The translations under genes were made by a program, and so were the position numbers. DNA of 64,000 nucleotides. Source: Rhododendron vialii (taxonomy: Eukaryota > Streptophyta > Magnoliopsida > Ericales > Ericaceae). Positions 1 through 13,451 of the stretch are shown one piece after another. The DNA is taken from the NCBI RefSeq assembly GCF_030253575.1, contig NC_080567.1, positions 38,735,001 through 38,799,000 on the forward strand, written 5' to 3'. The notes below the pieces were generated by a model that saw only the letters and a program-made list of their open reading frames with translations, was not told where the DNA came from and did no database searches. Position 1 is the stretch's first letter, and each line of letters starts with the position of its first letter.

Positions 1-2249
1 GTCACCGCATGCATCACTAAGAAAGCTTTCCTTGGGTTCTGTGAATCAATACATTATGTTGATGCCTGAAGTGAGTACATCTTGTTGTTTATTCCTTTGT
101 ATTATGTGCATTTTTTCTTGCTAATTGCTGTTCCCAGGGACCTAATCCGACTGCTGGATGGTTGGTACTTATTACAAAGTTTTATCTCCTTGTAGGCTTT
201 ATATATGTCCATGGATAAATATCTGCAAGGTTTGTTCATTCTTGCTAATGACCCTGCTGCGGAGGTGCGGAAGTTGGTAAGTTGTTGATGGAATGGCACT
301 TCTGTTACTACTGTTTCATTGTTGAAATCCTTGCTTTTGTGGGTCACACTCTACACTATCTGTCCACTTGCGCTGCGGACTTGTATGGTGCTTTGCAGCA
401 TTAACTGTAGTTTGAGATGACATGTACGATGATGTATGATACTTGTGCTGCATTTTTTCCAAGAAATGCATTGGAGTGCTAGGATGTAGAAATTCATTTT
501 ACAATTTCATGATTAGAATCATGGGACGCTGTTGACTTTATCTTTGCTGTTTCTATTCTTCCCTTTCCTCTGTTCTTTTTGCTGGGCTGGGGGGGGGGGA
601 GGGGGGGGGGGGGGGTGTTGGTGCTGGGAGCTAGGCGTTGGTATTGAAACTACCACATGGTCTACATGCTGGATTCTTGGGAGGTGGTTCATCATTAAAA
701 TGAATAACGGAAGTAGTTTAGATAGTTGTGAAGATTGCAACCTCGAGCTTCTGGGTTATTCAACGAAATGGCTATTGAAATCTATTATGTTTTACAAGGC
801 TTTTTTTGTCTTACTTTCATCTGTTTGTTGCTTTCTGTATTTAAATTAGGTCTGTGCGGCATTCGTTCAATTAATTGAAGTTCGTCCAGATTTCTTGGAG
901 GTGGGCATTTATCCTGTTGTATTGTAGTTTGAATTATCATGTATTATTCCCGTATTTCACTAGTTCATTTCTCACATCCCCCTTGTTTCTTCGTTGTCAT
1001 TCCTGAAGCGATAATTCTATTTTATGCAGCCACTTCTGAGGAATGTAATCGAGTATATGTTGCAAGTCAACAAGGACCCTGACGATGAGGTTGCCCTTGA
1101 AGCCTGTGAATTTTGGTAATCCTCTCCTTGTGTAGTCCGTTTTCTTTATGCTTAGGAAATGCATAGCTTTCATCATGGTTTTGTGCAAGAACAGTGGAAC
1201 AAGTTTGGATGCCTTGTGTTTTCCATATACTCAATATATAATAACCCTTCAAATGTCGATTAGGAGCTGTACTTCAGTTTTTTATGCGACTCGCCATAAA
1301 CTGAGATCATGCTATCATGGGGAGATCTGAGTCATCTGGCAGTAACTTTGATATGTAGTCATCTGTTATGTTTGGCTTGCTCAAGTTTCGCTTTCAGAGT
1401 TGTTTCCAATGCTGCTTTTGTAATACTGATTATGGTTCACAGGTCTGCATATTGCGAAACCCAATTACCACCTGAGAACCTACGAGAGTTCTTGCCACGG
1501 TTAATTCCAGTATAGCTCAAGCTGCCATTCTTCTTCTCTTTGTATTGCTAATTTCATATTTAAGGGCAACAATAATCAACGCTGGTCACATCTGCCAAAA
1601 CATTGTAGGTTTTGTTGTCAAACATGGTTTACGCTGATGATGACGAATCCCTTGTGGATGCGGAGGTCAGGTTTTCTAGATCATCTTCCATTTGAGTTAA
1701 TTTTCTGTTGGCACTTCAATTAAATCTTCGTCATACGATCATATAACTGCAGGAGGATGGATCTCTGCCAGATCGAGACCAGGTATGGGTTTAGCTTTTG
1801 TTCTTGCTATGCTTGGTTGATTATCCAAAAACATTCTGCTTGGCTTGCTGTTTGTAATAGTGATTTTACATTAAAACCTTGATATACAGGATCTGAGGCC
1901 CCGCTTTCACTCATCACGGTTGCATGGATCTGAGAATGCAGAAGATGATGTACGTTTCCGACATCACTGATTGGTGAAACTGAAATATGACCCTGAGTGC
2001 TTTTGTAGAACATTGTGAGGCCAATGAGGCTTGGATGGAAGAAAGTCTTTTGCTAAATCATTTGAGTTTTTGTCACCACAGGATGATGACATAGTCAACA
2101 TTTGGAGTTTACGTAAATGTAGCGCAGCTGCTCTAGATATTCTCTCCAATGTGTTCGGAGATGAGATTTTACCAACATTGATGCCTATAGTTCAGGTAAT
2201 CATCCATTTGTTTTTTCCTCAAACAGGTTGTTTGTTGGGTTCCTACCAT

Positions 2250-2297
<48 letters not shown>

Positions 2298-5200
2298 GAT
2301 GAGTAAGTATGCTAATGGCTAAGGTGTTGGGAAGGTGTTAATTCCGTTGAGTTGATAGTGTTTCGTAGTGATTTAATATGAAGATAAAAAAAATCAATGA
2401 ATTTATAAAACGTTGAGTAAGATACTTATCTAATGGTGACTCCGTAGCAGTGAAATTCTTGTAATTTAGAAGACACGTGATTGAAGGCTTAGCATCGACT
2501 TGTATTAGTCATTCTATTACTCTTGTATTTGTCATTTGAAAGGTTGCTTTCTATGCTGGAAAGTTTTCTTTTTGACAATGGTAATTTACTGGAGTATAAA
2601 GGATGCAAACAAATTTTTTTCATTAGCAGTATAAACCAAAGACACATGCTCATGTATATTACACACACACACAGACACACATGTATATATGCATTTTGGT
2701 TATTGGTAAATAACCTCTCTTTTTTTTTTGGTTTAGTTTAGTACTATGATCAAGTAAAAGGTCAACACATATAGACAACTTTCCTTTTTGGAGTATTGGA
2801 TTTTTGTTTTTGACTCCTTTCGGGAGTAGTAACAAGATCAAGTAAATAACATACTTAAATGCAATTATTGCCTTAATGTCTTCTCATTAATCATTATTGA
2901 GTGGGAGACGTGTGGGCTGATTGGGAATTAAAAGATGTTTACATTAGTGCTCCGCAAGCGATGTACTTGCGGTTAAACATTATTTCTTGTTCTTAGATGC
3001 CGAGTCTCTGCAGGCTAAGTTATCCACTACTGATGAACCATCCTGGAAAGAAAGGGAAGCTGCAGTTTTAGCTCTTGGTGCTATTGCAGAGGGTTGCATC
3101 AATGGTCTTTATCCCCACTTATCGGAGGTAATCGTTATCTTGTAGTTAGATGCTGATTCACTTGCTTTTGGAGGTGTCAATTAATGAGTTAAATGACCGG
3201 GACAATGCTTTTTGTCTTCTGGTTTCAGTCAATCGTATCTCTTATTCTGGTGTGACTCTTGGAGTTTGTATCTCCGATTTGTGGTTAATCTTGTTTATGT
3301 AGGCATTTTGTTTCTATTGCTTGTTTGGTGCCGTCTTTGTTAAATTGAAATATTAGTTACATGGAAAATGTTCCTTTGCTTAAGAAGCAGGACAATATAC
3401 TGCTTCATTTACTTGTAGAATGTTGTGTATCAGATTCTAATTAGGATTTTAAAATATGTGCAGATTGTTGCGTTTCTTATCCCACTTCTGGATGATAAGT
3501 TTCCTTTGATACGGAGTATCTCATGTTGGACAGTTTCTCGATTTAGTAAATACATTGTTCAGGTTTGGATTTATTATATTTATTATCGCATTTGCTTGAA
3601 GTAGTCAAAACTATTTCTGAAGTCGAATTTCTTTGATCATCTTACCAGGGTGTTGACCATCAAGAAGGCCATGAGCAATTTGATAAAGTTCTGATGGGGC
3701 TTCTAAGAAGAATACTGGATGATAACAAGCGGGTGCAAGAGGCTGCTTGTTCTGCTTTTGCAACCCTTGAAGAGGTTGCTACTGAAATGGAAGCTTTGAG
3801 ATTGTCTTTGTGCTTTTCATTCTCATAGTGTTTTCGTATTATTGGCAGGAAGCTGCTGAAAAGTTGGCACCACGCTTGGAAATCATTCTGCAACACTTAA
3901 TGTGTGCCTTCGGAAAATATCAGGTTGGTTGGTACCTTATATTCACTAAGCTCAACATGATTCATCATTAAGTGGAGCTGTTGTTTGCATATTAAAGATG
4001 GCATGCTTATTTATTTATGTATTTTGCACATAAGCCTCTCCTCTCTCGGTGCCTTATCTTTTCTATGTGATTATATCCAGAGGCGGAACCTCAGGATCGT
4101 GTATGATGCTATCGGAACTTTAGCAGATGCTGTTGGAAGGGAACTAAATCAGGTAAACTGTCTATTGTGCATACAAGTTTTCTATGCATCACATACGACT
4201 CACATGCGGGCTTAATTTTATTGGTGCCATATGCCAGCATATCAATTTGATAGCTTCCTTTCCAGTCATGTCTATTGATCTGTTGTTGTATCAAAAGCTC
4301 TGTTCATTCTATGCATATCATCTCAATAGTGTGTGGCTGATTTGCCTTAATGATGACTTGCAGCCCACATATCTTGATATTTTGATGCCACCGTTAATTG
4401 CAAAGTGGCAACAACTTCCAAACTCAGACAAAGACCTTTTTCCCCTGCTGGAGTGCTTTACATCCATAGCGCAGGTACATGTTGCATTGTGTTTTGGCAA
4501 TTTTATGTTCTTTTAGTAAAGATATTTTGTTGTCTGGAGTAAGCAGCCATTTTCTTTTCAGAGGTTATGTTGTGCATCTGGGTATGTGTGTGCGCTAAAT
4601 GAAAACTTCTACACTACCTTATCTATATTGATTGTGAACAGTTAATGCTTCATTTGGTAGATTTAAGACACAGCACTCAGTAGTTTAACAGTAATATCCT
4701 GTATGTGGTTTTGTGATTGGGGTTGATTTTCAACTTCTATGACAACTATTGCATATTGGCATTTGCAGTTGGCTTATCTATTGAGGCATTTGTTTCCAAT
4801 GTGGTCTTCTTTATGCAGTGATGCTAATTATCAGTATAGCATGTCTTGCTGGCTTGATAAGATCTGAGCCGAAAATGAGAAATAGTCTTAAAATTGAGCA
4901 GTTCACTTCCCTTCTGCTTGTAGGCTGGCACCAACATGCGGCCTATGAGAGAAGGCCTTTTGGCTTTGGGCCTCTGCCTCTATAGGAGGCTCTTATAATA
5001 ACTTTTTGCGTAAATTAAAATACAAGATACTGCACAAGAAATTCTTCGGAAGATATGCGCTCTATCAGGATCATGAACTCTTTCATTTTACATGGAGACC
5101 ATAGTTCAGTTTCCTTAGGACTCACATGTTAACCAATTCGGAGAACTTTCTGCATTTGGGTGAACTATCAAGTTGAAAACTAGTATATGAGCCTGGCCAC

Positions 5201-8200
5201 TCCACTTATTGTCTATTGATTTTGAGTCAGATGTTTTAACATGCTATAAGATCTAGACTCTGTAGATTGACTTCACATATGTTTGTGCCATAAGTGGACA
5301 TTGTTTGTTATGATATTATATTGGGATCTTTTCTTTAGGTCTCCATGTGTGACTTGGATCTTTTGTTTACCTCTCCACTTGTGAGTCAGGGTTTGGGCAC
5401 ACGGGAGAGTGTTAAGAGTTTGTCCCACATTGATCAATTCCGAAACTAGTATTTGAGTTTGGATGGCCTCTACGGGGCTCATTGCCAAATTGGTTTTTTC
5501 CTGTATGCTTGAACAGCAGTTCCTTAGTGCAACAGAATATCTGCAAAGTACCTTGTATCGTAATTGATCTTGTATTCTTTACCTTGCCATTACAGGTGCT
5601 TTTCAGGTTCAGCTTTCTATTTTCTGGATATGATTGCTATAAAATCCTGAAGGATTAATTACTGGGAGTTACAGTGGTGAAAAGTATAATGTATTTGTGC
5701 TTTCTTTCAGGCATTGGGTACTGGATTTTTGCAGTTTGCTCAACCTGTATTCCAGAGGTGCATAAACATCATCCAGTCCCAACAATTGGCAAAGGTGTCA
5801 ATTAACATAATAATTTCATCGTTTCTTGTATCAATAGTGTTAACGTGTTAGTTTCATGGATACATTATATCTTTAATTCTTGTGAGTTTGCAGTTGGTCT
5901 TTCTTGCATGGTTTTACTTTTTATCTTTGCAATGGTATTTGCGATTTCAGACATCATTTTATGCTTTAATATGTCCCAGTGTCCCTTGAGCCCTTGTGTA
6001 TTAATCTTTGGGAGTCTTCTTATAGAATTTAGACTAAGGTGCTAACATATTTCCTTTTGTGGCCTCTAAACTCATCTTGTTGGGGATAATGGTTGGCTTT
6101 TATATTCATTGTGTCATGGTTAGTTCGCCAAGAATTAGATTTTGAAGTTCAGTTGTCATGTTCTTTGGATTCACGCTGAAATTTTCACATTACCCTTTCA
6201 GTATTGCAATAGTTTATACTGACTGAGAAAAAGGACATAATATTTTGAAACTTGTTTGTGGAAGTCATCACTCTAGGTGAGGTTTCACTTTTTCTAAATT
6301 TGGATGAATTGGTGTTTGTCTAGGTCTTAATACCATGTTTTTGGCTTTGAGTGATTATTAAAACATTTGCTGCAATAAGGTATCATAATTTCTACCAAGA
6401 TGTCTAGCAAAATTCTCGTGTGTGGGATGCACAGATGCATCCATCGGTTCTTCTGACATTATTCGGTTGCATTGTAAGATGTATGATCCTGATCCATATA
6501 TGGCACTCATGGTGTTGCAAAATGTACAGTCTACCTTTGCTGGTTGTAATCCTAGCTTAGTTCATGAAAAGATCGTTTTCTGTGTTATTTGAAGAGTGAT
6601 TGGCTTCATTTACACTTGACTGGACACTTTGGATGCAGGTCGATCCTGTTTCAGCTGGGGTTCAGTATGATAAAGAGTTCGTTGTGTGCTCTTTGGACTT
6701 GCTCTCAGGACTTGTTGAAGGTCTTGGGAGTGGGATAGAAAGTTTGGTATTCCTCATTCTCCAATCTCTGTTTCTCTGCAACATGGTTTTATCTTTTGCT
6801 GAACGATGCTCCTTGATATAGACGATGAACGTAAACTCTGGTGGCCGTTGTTTATATGTTGTGGCCAGTTGCAAAGGATTCTTGAAGAATATCTCTTCTG
6901 ATGTGTGGGGTTATTTATTCAGAAAAAAAGTTACTAAGGACGACAATCAAAATGTTTTTTTGCTCCATTTAAGTTCTTTTTTTTTACATCCTCAAACAGC
7001 CAGTGTTCTAAAAGGGGCTCTAGTCGGGCGGCGACCCACCACCTAGTGCCTAGGCCGCCTTGCAATTAAGTTTTTTTTTCTTTTTTTTGGAGAGTCCAGA
7101 CCCTAGGTGGCCACCTAGCCCCACTGAGCGCCTAAACAAACTGCCAGTTACTGCCTAGGGAAAATCGTGGCGGCAACCCGCTGCCTAGGCCACCTTTTAG
7201 AACACTGCAAACAGCACTCGAGGAGAAAACAATGCACTGAATGATACTAATAAAAAAGGTGTCTCTTGTCCACTGGTACTGCTGTCTAGAAAATACTGCT
7301 TAAAAAGCTCTCAGCTGTACATTCAAATCAGTAAGTAATATTGCCTGTGTATTAATTCTTCTGTCATTGGATGCTGTTGCATTCTACAGGTATCACAAAG
7401 TAGTTTGAAGGACCTCCTTCTTCAATGTTGCATGGATGACGCTCCTGATGTTCGACAAAGTGCCTTTGCATTGCTTGGTGACCTTGCCAGAGTAAGTGGA
7501 GTGTAAATATACAGCACTAAATGATTTACTCCTGTGGCTAGCAACAGGAAAGTTTTGTTGCCTCTACCATTAGCTAGAGTTGACCCTGTCCCCCAACTAA
7601 ACCAGCTATTGTCAGATTTACCTACTACAAACTTGTGTCTATGTATTGTGATTGTATAATCCACCTTATTGTCGTCGCAGCTTGAGACTTATAGGCTGAC
7701 ATATAAATGGCTTTTAGGGCTGTTATCTTTGGAGCCTTATGCCCTTTTTTGATATGTACTGCACACTTGTGTACTTTCTTCTTGTTCTAATGGATGTTTT
7801 TCCCTTCATTGTACTCGATTAGGTTTGTCCTGTTCATTTGCGCCCTCGTTTGTCAGAATTTCTCGAGGTTGCCAGTAAGCAACTGGTAAGTTGAGCAGAT
7901 TGTACTATTTGTGATTATTCTTTCTTCCTTGTAGCTTTGTTGTTTACATAGGAAAACTTTTTACAGAACACTCCTAAGCTGAAGGAAACTATTTCTGTCG
8001 CAAACAATGCATGTTGGGCTATTGGAGAATTTGCAGTGAAGGTAGTTTCACCTCTCTATTTGCATCAAAACCAACCGAGATATTTTTGCCGTTTGATGCA
8101 CCATTCTAGTTCGGCTTACAAAGATTGTGACTCATGTTGAAGTTTGGAATTTGGATGCTTTTATCAGTTTATGATTTTCAACTTCTGCACATTTTTTTTC

Positions 8201-10675
8201 CTGATGGCATTATTTGATTTTCAATGCTCTGTGACATTTTGTTTGGTGCTTAATTGTGACCCTAATATAAGATGTCACAGATGTCTCACAGCTTAAGAGT
8301 GGGTGCTGAGATTGTAATTAATTTCAGTCGTGAATATTTGGATTAAAAAGACTAAGTATGATCCCATCATCTCAGTAGGTTTAGTTTATGCAGGCAGCGT
8401 AGTTTGTAAATTTTGAAAGGCAAAGTTGACGTACTTGTACATGTCCAAAAACTGGAGGGCATGCAAATCCATAAACCCAGACATGATCCTTAAATATGAA
8501 TAGCTTTTTGTGGTTCTTATTATGTATGCCATTTAAATTGGCTTTAAGGCTGCTGTCATTAATTTTAGCTTGATACTATTGAAAGCTGTCTCACCAATCA
8601 ATAAATCTGCAATTTGCAAAGAGTTGTTTTAGTCACATGTGATCATGTGATGCTCTTCTTACGGTTCTTGATCATCGAAATGTTGTGCGGATCACAAATT
8701 TTTGGAATAATGCGATCATTATTGAAACAAGAACTTATATTTTCTTGTTTCTTTTGTTCAAGTTTACTCTTTGAAGAAGCAAAATGGGAGGGTGCCTACT
8801 GCCTACTTACATTTACACCCACTCATTTCTTTTTCTTCCATCAATTCTTTGGATTCAAAATTGTAGGGGAAAAAATGAATGGCGAAATCTGTATTTGTGT
8901 TTTGCTTTGGCATCACCAACTAAAGTCTCTTGATATTCGTACTGGAGACCTGTGATCGAATTCAGTCTTCATCCAGGTTGTGGAGGGCTACCCCATGTTG
9001 TGTAGCCCATCACCGCTGGACCAAAAACAAAAGAGGAGAAAAATATGGTTGTCCGATCATCGTCCTCAATATGAGTTTGATATGGTAACTTGAAATGTAT
9101 TGTGGTTTAGTTGACTGTTGATCTCCTTATTTACATGCATTTCAGCTCTGCGCTTTCAATTTTGTTGGTTTCCTTTTACGAACTTACTGCAATTGCAGCA
9201 ATTCCATTTTATAAACTAGAAATTTTTGACATATTCTAAACTACTAATTTCAGGTTCGTCAAGAAATTTCTCCAATAGTGATGACAGTCATTTCATGCTT
9301 AGTGCCCATTCTTCAACATGCTGAGGTGATTGTCTGTTTCTTTGCATTGTGTGCCTGTGATGCATCGATAAGCGCACACAGTTATACTTATAGGCGTGGG
9401 TATGTTTTGGACCTGATACCTGTGTCTAATTATATTTTGATGCTGACCAGGAGCTCAACAAGTCACTTATAGAAAATAGTGCTATCACACTTGGGCGACT
9501 CGCGTGGGTTTGTCCGGAGCTTGTGTCACCACATATGGAGTATTTCATGCAATCATGGTGTATTGCTTTGACAATGTAAGTTCTTGTTTCTTTTTCAGGC
9601 CCCTATTGAAAGGATTCTTGATGTTAGTCTTTTTAAGCTTTCACTGATAAGTATGCACGATAATAGAGGCACGAATTGGTGCAACCTGGATGCAAAATAA
9701 TGGTGGTTGCATACAGAATAATGGGTGAAAAACCTATATCAGTTACGCACCATCAAACATTGCTCCCTCCGTCCCATTTGGAGTGTCCCTCCTAGGAATT
9801 CCCACTGTTTGAGGGGACATGAAATTAATTCATTGTGGAATGTCGAAGACTGAATATGGAATAGATTAGAGCAGGACTGCAAGAGCCCTCACATGCTTCT
9901 TTTTCAACTTATCAGCATTTATTGTAGTCATTTCTGATTACCAAATTGCGGCAGGATTCGAGATGATATTGAAAAGGAAGATGCATTCCGAGGTCTATGT
10001 GCTGTGGTATGCATACGCCTTCTTCATCTTTCCCCTACTCTGGGTTTGGAAATGTTATCCACATTTGCTGTTGTCAATGCTTGCAGGTTAGAGCAAACCC
10101 ATCAGGGGCTTTGAGTTCACTTGCATTTTTGTGCAAAGCTATTGCAAGTTGGCATGTAAGTTGTCAATTTTTCTATGTCAAAAGAAAAATTGCGGAATAT
10201 TAGATTGTTATCTACCAACTCATCTAAAAGCTTTATTTTTTAGAGAGAGGTTATATCTTCAACTCTAAGAAGCCAAATGTAATTTGTTTGTCGCTCTTAT
10301 TTTGTTGCAGGAAATAAGAAGTGAAGATCTACACAATGAAGTTTGCCAGGTCTTACATGGTTATAAACAGGTTAGTGGTGCTTTAATTGTTTATTACCAT
10401 GCTTCTTTGATTTCTTTTGGGAAATTTTTCCAACTTCAACTCGTGCTATTTTCCGATGGGAATTATGACTCAGAATAGAACAGAGACTGCGAAAGCGTAG
10501 TGAATGATGTTTTCTGTTTTTTGTCTTCATTTGCAAAATTTGGAATTGGACAAAGACAACATACAACTGATGTGAATAAATATTTTTCCAGATGCTCAAG
10601 GATGGAGGGTGGGATCAGTGTATGTCTGCTTTGGAGGCCCCAGTGAAGGATCAGTTGTCAAAGTATAAAGTATGA
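1..10675 (+). CDS. TRN1: Transportin-1 (importin beta-2), 3' part, 26 exons
   Basis: This is a nuclear import receptor of the karyopherin-beta family; the family carries PY-NLS cargo such as RNA-binding proteins and releases it on RanGTP binding. Exons joined in frame with GT-AG borders: 2-70, 196-276, 850-900, 1030-1115, 1443-1509, 1609-1665, 1753-1782, 1890-1949, 2082-2195, 3014-3127, 3464-3562, 3649-3774, 3849-3923, 4081-4152, 4364-4474, 5711-5794, 6639-6746, 7390-7491, 7823-7885, 7967-8041, 9254-9325, 9451-9575, 9955-10006, 10087-10155, 10311-10370, 10592-10675 (TGA). They give about 700 residues of HEAT repeats matching plant transportin, for example [17 protein letters not shown] and [18 protein letters not shown]. 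The acidic loop that couples Ran binding to cargo release is coded by exons 7-9 and contains a DDDDD run. The N-terminal quarter, with the Ran-binding face, lies outside the window. Exon 7 is only 30 nt. The final residues are YKV. Confidence 0.95.
589..615 (+). repeat. Interrupted poly-G tract in a transportin intron
   Basis: Eleven G, one A, then fifteen G lie in the intron between the second and third visible exons. The tract is on the transcribed sense strand and is long enough to fold as a G-quadruplex in the pre-mRNA. The Gly-rich frame read across it is not coding. Confidence 0.9.
2252..2294 (+). repeat. (CT)n microsatellite in a transportin intron
   Basis: About 21 perfect CT units, 57 bp downstream of the donor of the exon ending at 2195. 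A short (CA)n tract follows at about 2661-2680. Confidence 0.95.
7001..7207. mobile_element. hAT-type MITE in a transportin intron
   Basis: A 207-bp element starts CAGTGTTCTAAAAGG and ends with the inverse, CCTTTTAGAACACTG. It is flanked on both sides by the 8-bp direct repeat CAAACAGC (6993-7000 and 7208-7215). An 8-bp target duplication with CA...TG ends is the hAT signature. It has no coding capacity. It lies in the intron between exons 6639-6746 and 7390-7491. Confidence 0.9.
9755..9960. repeat. Stowaway-like MITE remnant in a transportin intron
   Basis: The motif CTCCCTCCGTCCCATTTGG near 9762-9780 is a Stowaway-family terminus. I found no matching inverted end nearby, so it is probably a truncated copy. 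Only one terminus is visible, so the call is tentative. Confidence 0.35.
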
Positions 10676-11700
10676 GAGTTGTCAAAGTATGAAGTATGGG
10701 TTTTTCTCACTATGAGAGTTGTGTCTATCGTGCTGGTGCTCCATCAGCTACCCAAGAGCCGCCGCATTCCTGCTTCTGTATTGTTGTCATTTCGTGCATT
10801 GTCTACTTATAGTAGAGCTTTCATTTGAGCGAAGCCAAGGGTGGGTGTCATTTTTCCTAGCACAGGTCGGATTATTTCCCAAAGTCCTCATTGAATCTTG
10901 AAGCTGATTTTTCTAATCTTCAAGGCTGCCCAGGAATTGGTTGTCATAGTAGTATTGGATTTGGAGTGATGGTAGAGGCTGATAATGGCACTTAGATATG
11001 GTGTACAGAAGTTTTGTCAAGCCTTTTCAGAGCAATTTTCTTCTTCATGTCTTCAATCCAAAGATTGGCCAACTTCATGTCCATCTTTAGATACTTTGGT
11101 ATCCTGCTGGGTGATTGTCTCTTATTTTTTTCTGGTTAATAGTTCTCCAGTTTTTTTTTTTACCTACAGATATTGTTCGAGGGGTTAAAATATGTATTGT
11201 TAGAATTTTTGTTAGTGTCTCACATTTTCTTATGAGGGCCGTCCGCACGACTTGAAGGTGGGGCGGAATTATTGTTGTAGGATTTGGTTGGTGGAAGTGG
11301 AAGCCACAAGTGTGCGGGAAACTTTGGGTTCTATGAGAAAGAAAATGTAATCAGCAAAATCTTGAGTAGAGCAAATTGCACGGGGTCGTCTTCTTTGTAT
11401 AATTTTTCATTTATAACTCTTACCCCCAGCTTGTTCTTTGTTGGTCCATCCTCTTCGGACATGACAAGGAAATGTACGAGTAGACTGTTTTCTGTCAGCT
11501 TCAGTTATTTTACAAGACGATTTCGTGAAGGTGGTTACAAATATTCTTTGTTTGTTTTGTTTGGGAACATGATATTGGTTACAAATATTTGTAAATTCTA
11601 TTCCGTCACTGTAATTTTGTGTTCAAGTACATATTCTATGCTTAAATGACATTTGATCGATGAAAAAATAACTACAAATATCTAAACGCGCGTCTTATGG
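10676..11700 (+). other. Transportin 3' UTR and downstream flank
   Basis: No separate gene is seen here. A 24-bp near-perfect tandem duplication begins in the last codons (10654-10677) and repeats at 10678-10701, so stop-codon sequence is copied into the UTR. A pyrimidine-rich tract ending in TACCTACAG near 11169 could be the acceptor of a 3' UTR intron. Short open frames in this stretch have no recognisable content. The poly(A) site cannot be fixed. Confidence 0.5.
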
Positions 11701-12149
11701 ACCCGCTAACCGATTAAATAAAACACCACCACTTTTTTTACTCAATCTAAACTTTTTAGGTAAAAAATAAACATTTTTTTTATACTTAATCTGAACTTGT
11801 TAAATGGAGTAATTTAGAAAACATAGGGGATAAAGGAGAATCCGTATAGCCTCCTATACTTGCGTGAGCAAATGTCTCAAATCTAGTTACATCCTACTCA
11901 TGTTGCCACTCTTATCAGTAAAAGGTGATATTTGACCTAGATGCTATCTGGAATAAATAATCTAAAATATTTATTTCAAGTACTCATCGAGTGAGCATCT
12001 CTCTCGTATCAAAACTACAGCATTAGAGCTACTCCAATCGAGTGACCATCTTTTATTAAACGGTTCGGATCATAAAAATTTGATCGGAAATTATAAAATT
12101 TAGATTTGGGGTGTATTTTTAGGTATCTTTTGAACCGTCCCGTATATAT

Positions 12150-12180
<31 letters not shown>

Positions 12181-12560
12181 ATTTTTTTATCGGCTCGGCT
12201 GCTAAAGTCAATTTTTAGTCTGCTACCAATCATTTTTCTCAAAAAACAATTACAATCATTGGCACAAACGGCCACATCTATTTTTTCGCGGTCAAATTTA
12301 ACCCCCAAAATAGGTCCCCTGCCAAACCAAAATGGCTTTCCGTTGGGATGCTCTTGTGGCAAAGCCCTTAAACCCCAAGAGAACAACAAACAAACCAAGC
12401 ACTTAAGAACTTTGATTTTGACACTCTACTTTTTGATATTCACATGCTTCAATATTAGTCTTTTAGCATTTTTGTCAAGTGCATTTTGAACGCTAAATAC
12501 AAATATTGAAATGTGGTTATCAAAAAAAAGAAGTACCTGCACTTAATGGTAGAATGACTC
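11701..12560. other. Intergenic AT-rich DNA
   Basis: No gene is supported. A (TA)(CA)(TA) microsatellite lies at 12143-12180. The 127-residue open frames on both strands around 12015-12489 are antisense to one another, have low-complexity parts and show no recognisable motif. Confidence 0.6.
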
Positions 12561-12577
12561 GTAGAGACCTACACAAA

Positions 12578-12584
12578 TATAAAG
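12578..12584 (+). promoter_or_regulatory. Candidate TATA box
   Basis: TATAAAG lies about 230 bp upstream of the ATG at 12815. It would place the transcription start near 12610, followed by a pyrimidine-rich leader with CTCACTCACTCAC, as is common in plant 5' UTRs. Confidence 0.4.
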
Positions 12585-12814
12585 TCCCGTGAGCACTGGA
12601 TAATTTTTCTTTCTCTCACTCACTCACTTGACTAATCTCGTTCTCAATTACCACCTACACAAAAAAATCTTTGTAGATTCTTTCTTAACCTCTTCAAAAT
12701 TCAAATAAAACTGCCGGATTTATTAAATCCAATTCTGAATAGAAAATAAAATCACACTCAGATTCCCAAACAACAAATCTCTCACTCTCTCTTCATTTTC
12801 TAATCCAACTCAAT

Positions 12815-13267
12815 ATGGAAACTCAAACAACATTAGCCGATACCTTTTTCGACCATGATTTCCCCCTAACAAAATCCCCCACTCAGCACAGCTTTCTCAT
12901 AACCAACGGCTTTATCCGCTCCGACATGGAGATGGTGGCGCTGCAGCCTCTCACCTACACGAGCCTCAAGGACCTATTGCCGCCGCCGGTGATCGTGTCG
13001 CCGCCGTACGACCGGGGGGACAGCTGGCGGGAGATTCCGATCAAGGACCCCCTGCTGCAGCACGCCGCGTGGGCATACCTCCAGCCGGCGACCACCGCGA
13101 GTAAGGCCGACGACCGGTGTTGCGCCGCCGAGTTGAAGGATGGTTGCCTCGGGTTGTTTGGGTGCTTCGGAGGGCTCTTCAACGACGTCGTAACGACGGT
13201 GATGAAGAGGTGGTTTTGGAATTGGGAGGATGAGTGTGTAGGTGACGATAGTGATAAGTTTGACTGA
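12815..13267 (+). CDS. Small plant protein of unknown function, 150 aa
   Basis: Intronless open frame from ATG to TGA. It is clearly more GC-rich (strong G/C at third positions) than the flanking DNA, which supports real coding. I do not recognise a named family with certainty. Visible features: a Met-Glu-Met-Val-Ala-Leu stretch followed by YTSLKDLLPPP near residues 48-58; IPIKDPLLQHAAWAYLQP near 74-91, a block I associate with small uncharacterised plant proteins; a Cys/Gly/Phe-rich segment CLGLFGCFGGLF near 110-121; and a Trp-rich then acidic tail. There is no signal peptide and no clear membrane span. The start was chosen because it is the first ATG after the candidate TATA box and leader. 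Confidence 0.75.
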   Translation: METQTTLADTFFDHDFPLTKSPTQHSFLITNGFIRSDMEMVALQPLTYTSLKDLLPPPVIVSPPYDRGDSWREIPIKDPLLQHAAWAYLQPATTASKADDRCCAAELKDGCLGLFGCFGGLFNDVVTTVMKRWFWNWEDECVGDDSDKFD

Positions 13268-13451
13268 GCATTGAAGCTTACTTTTTTGACCGATGGATAG
13301 ACACATGACATTCTTTTTTTTCTTTGGCCACGAGTAACCTAGTAGCTAGCTAAGTTTGTACATACAAAACCTTGTATATAGTAGTATATTTTTTTCCTTT
13401 CGTTTACTCCATTTTTTGACAAAACTACTCGTTCAGAATACTGAAATCAAA

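Noticed and set aside
519-849. Open frames with poly-Gly or poly-Pro on both strands
   Set aside because: They arise from the G tract and lie inside a transportin intron.
12015-12489. Two 127-residue frames on opposite strands
   Set aside because: They overlap antisense, cross a microsatellite and have no recognisable domain or promoter.
12955-13311. Minus-strand frames of 110 and 118 residues
   Set aside because: Shadows of the GC-rich small gene at 12815-13267.
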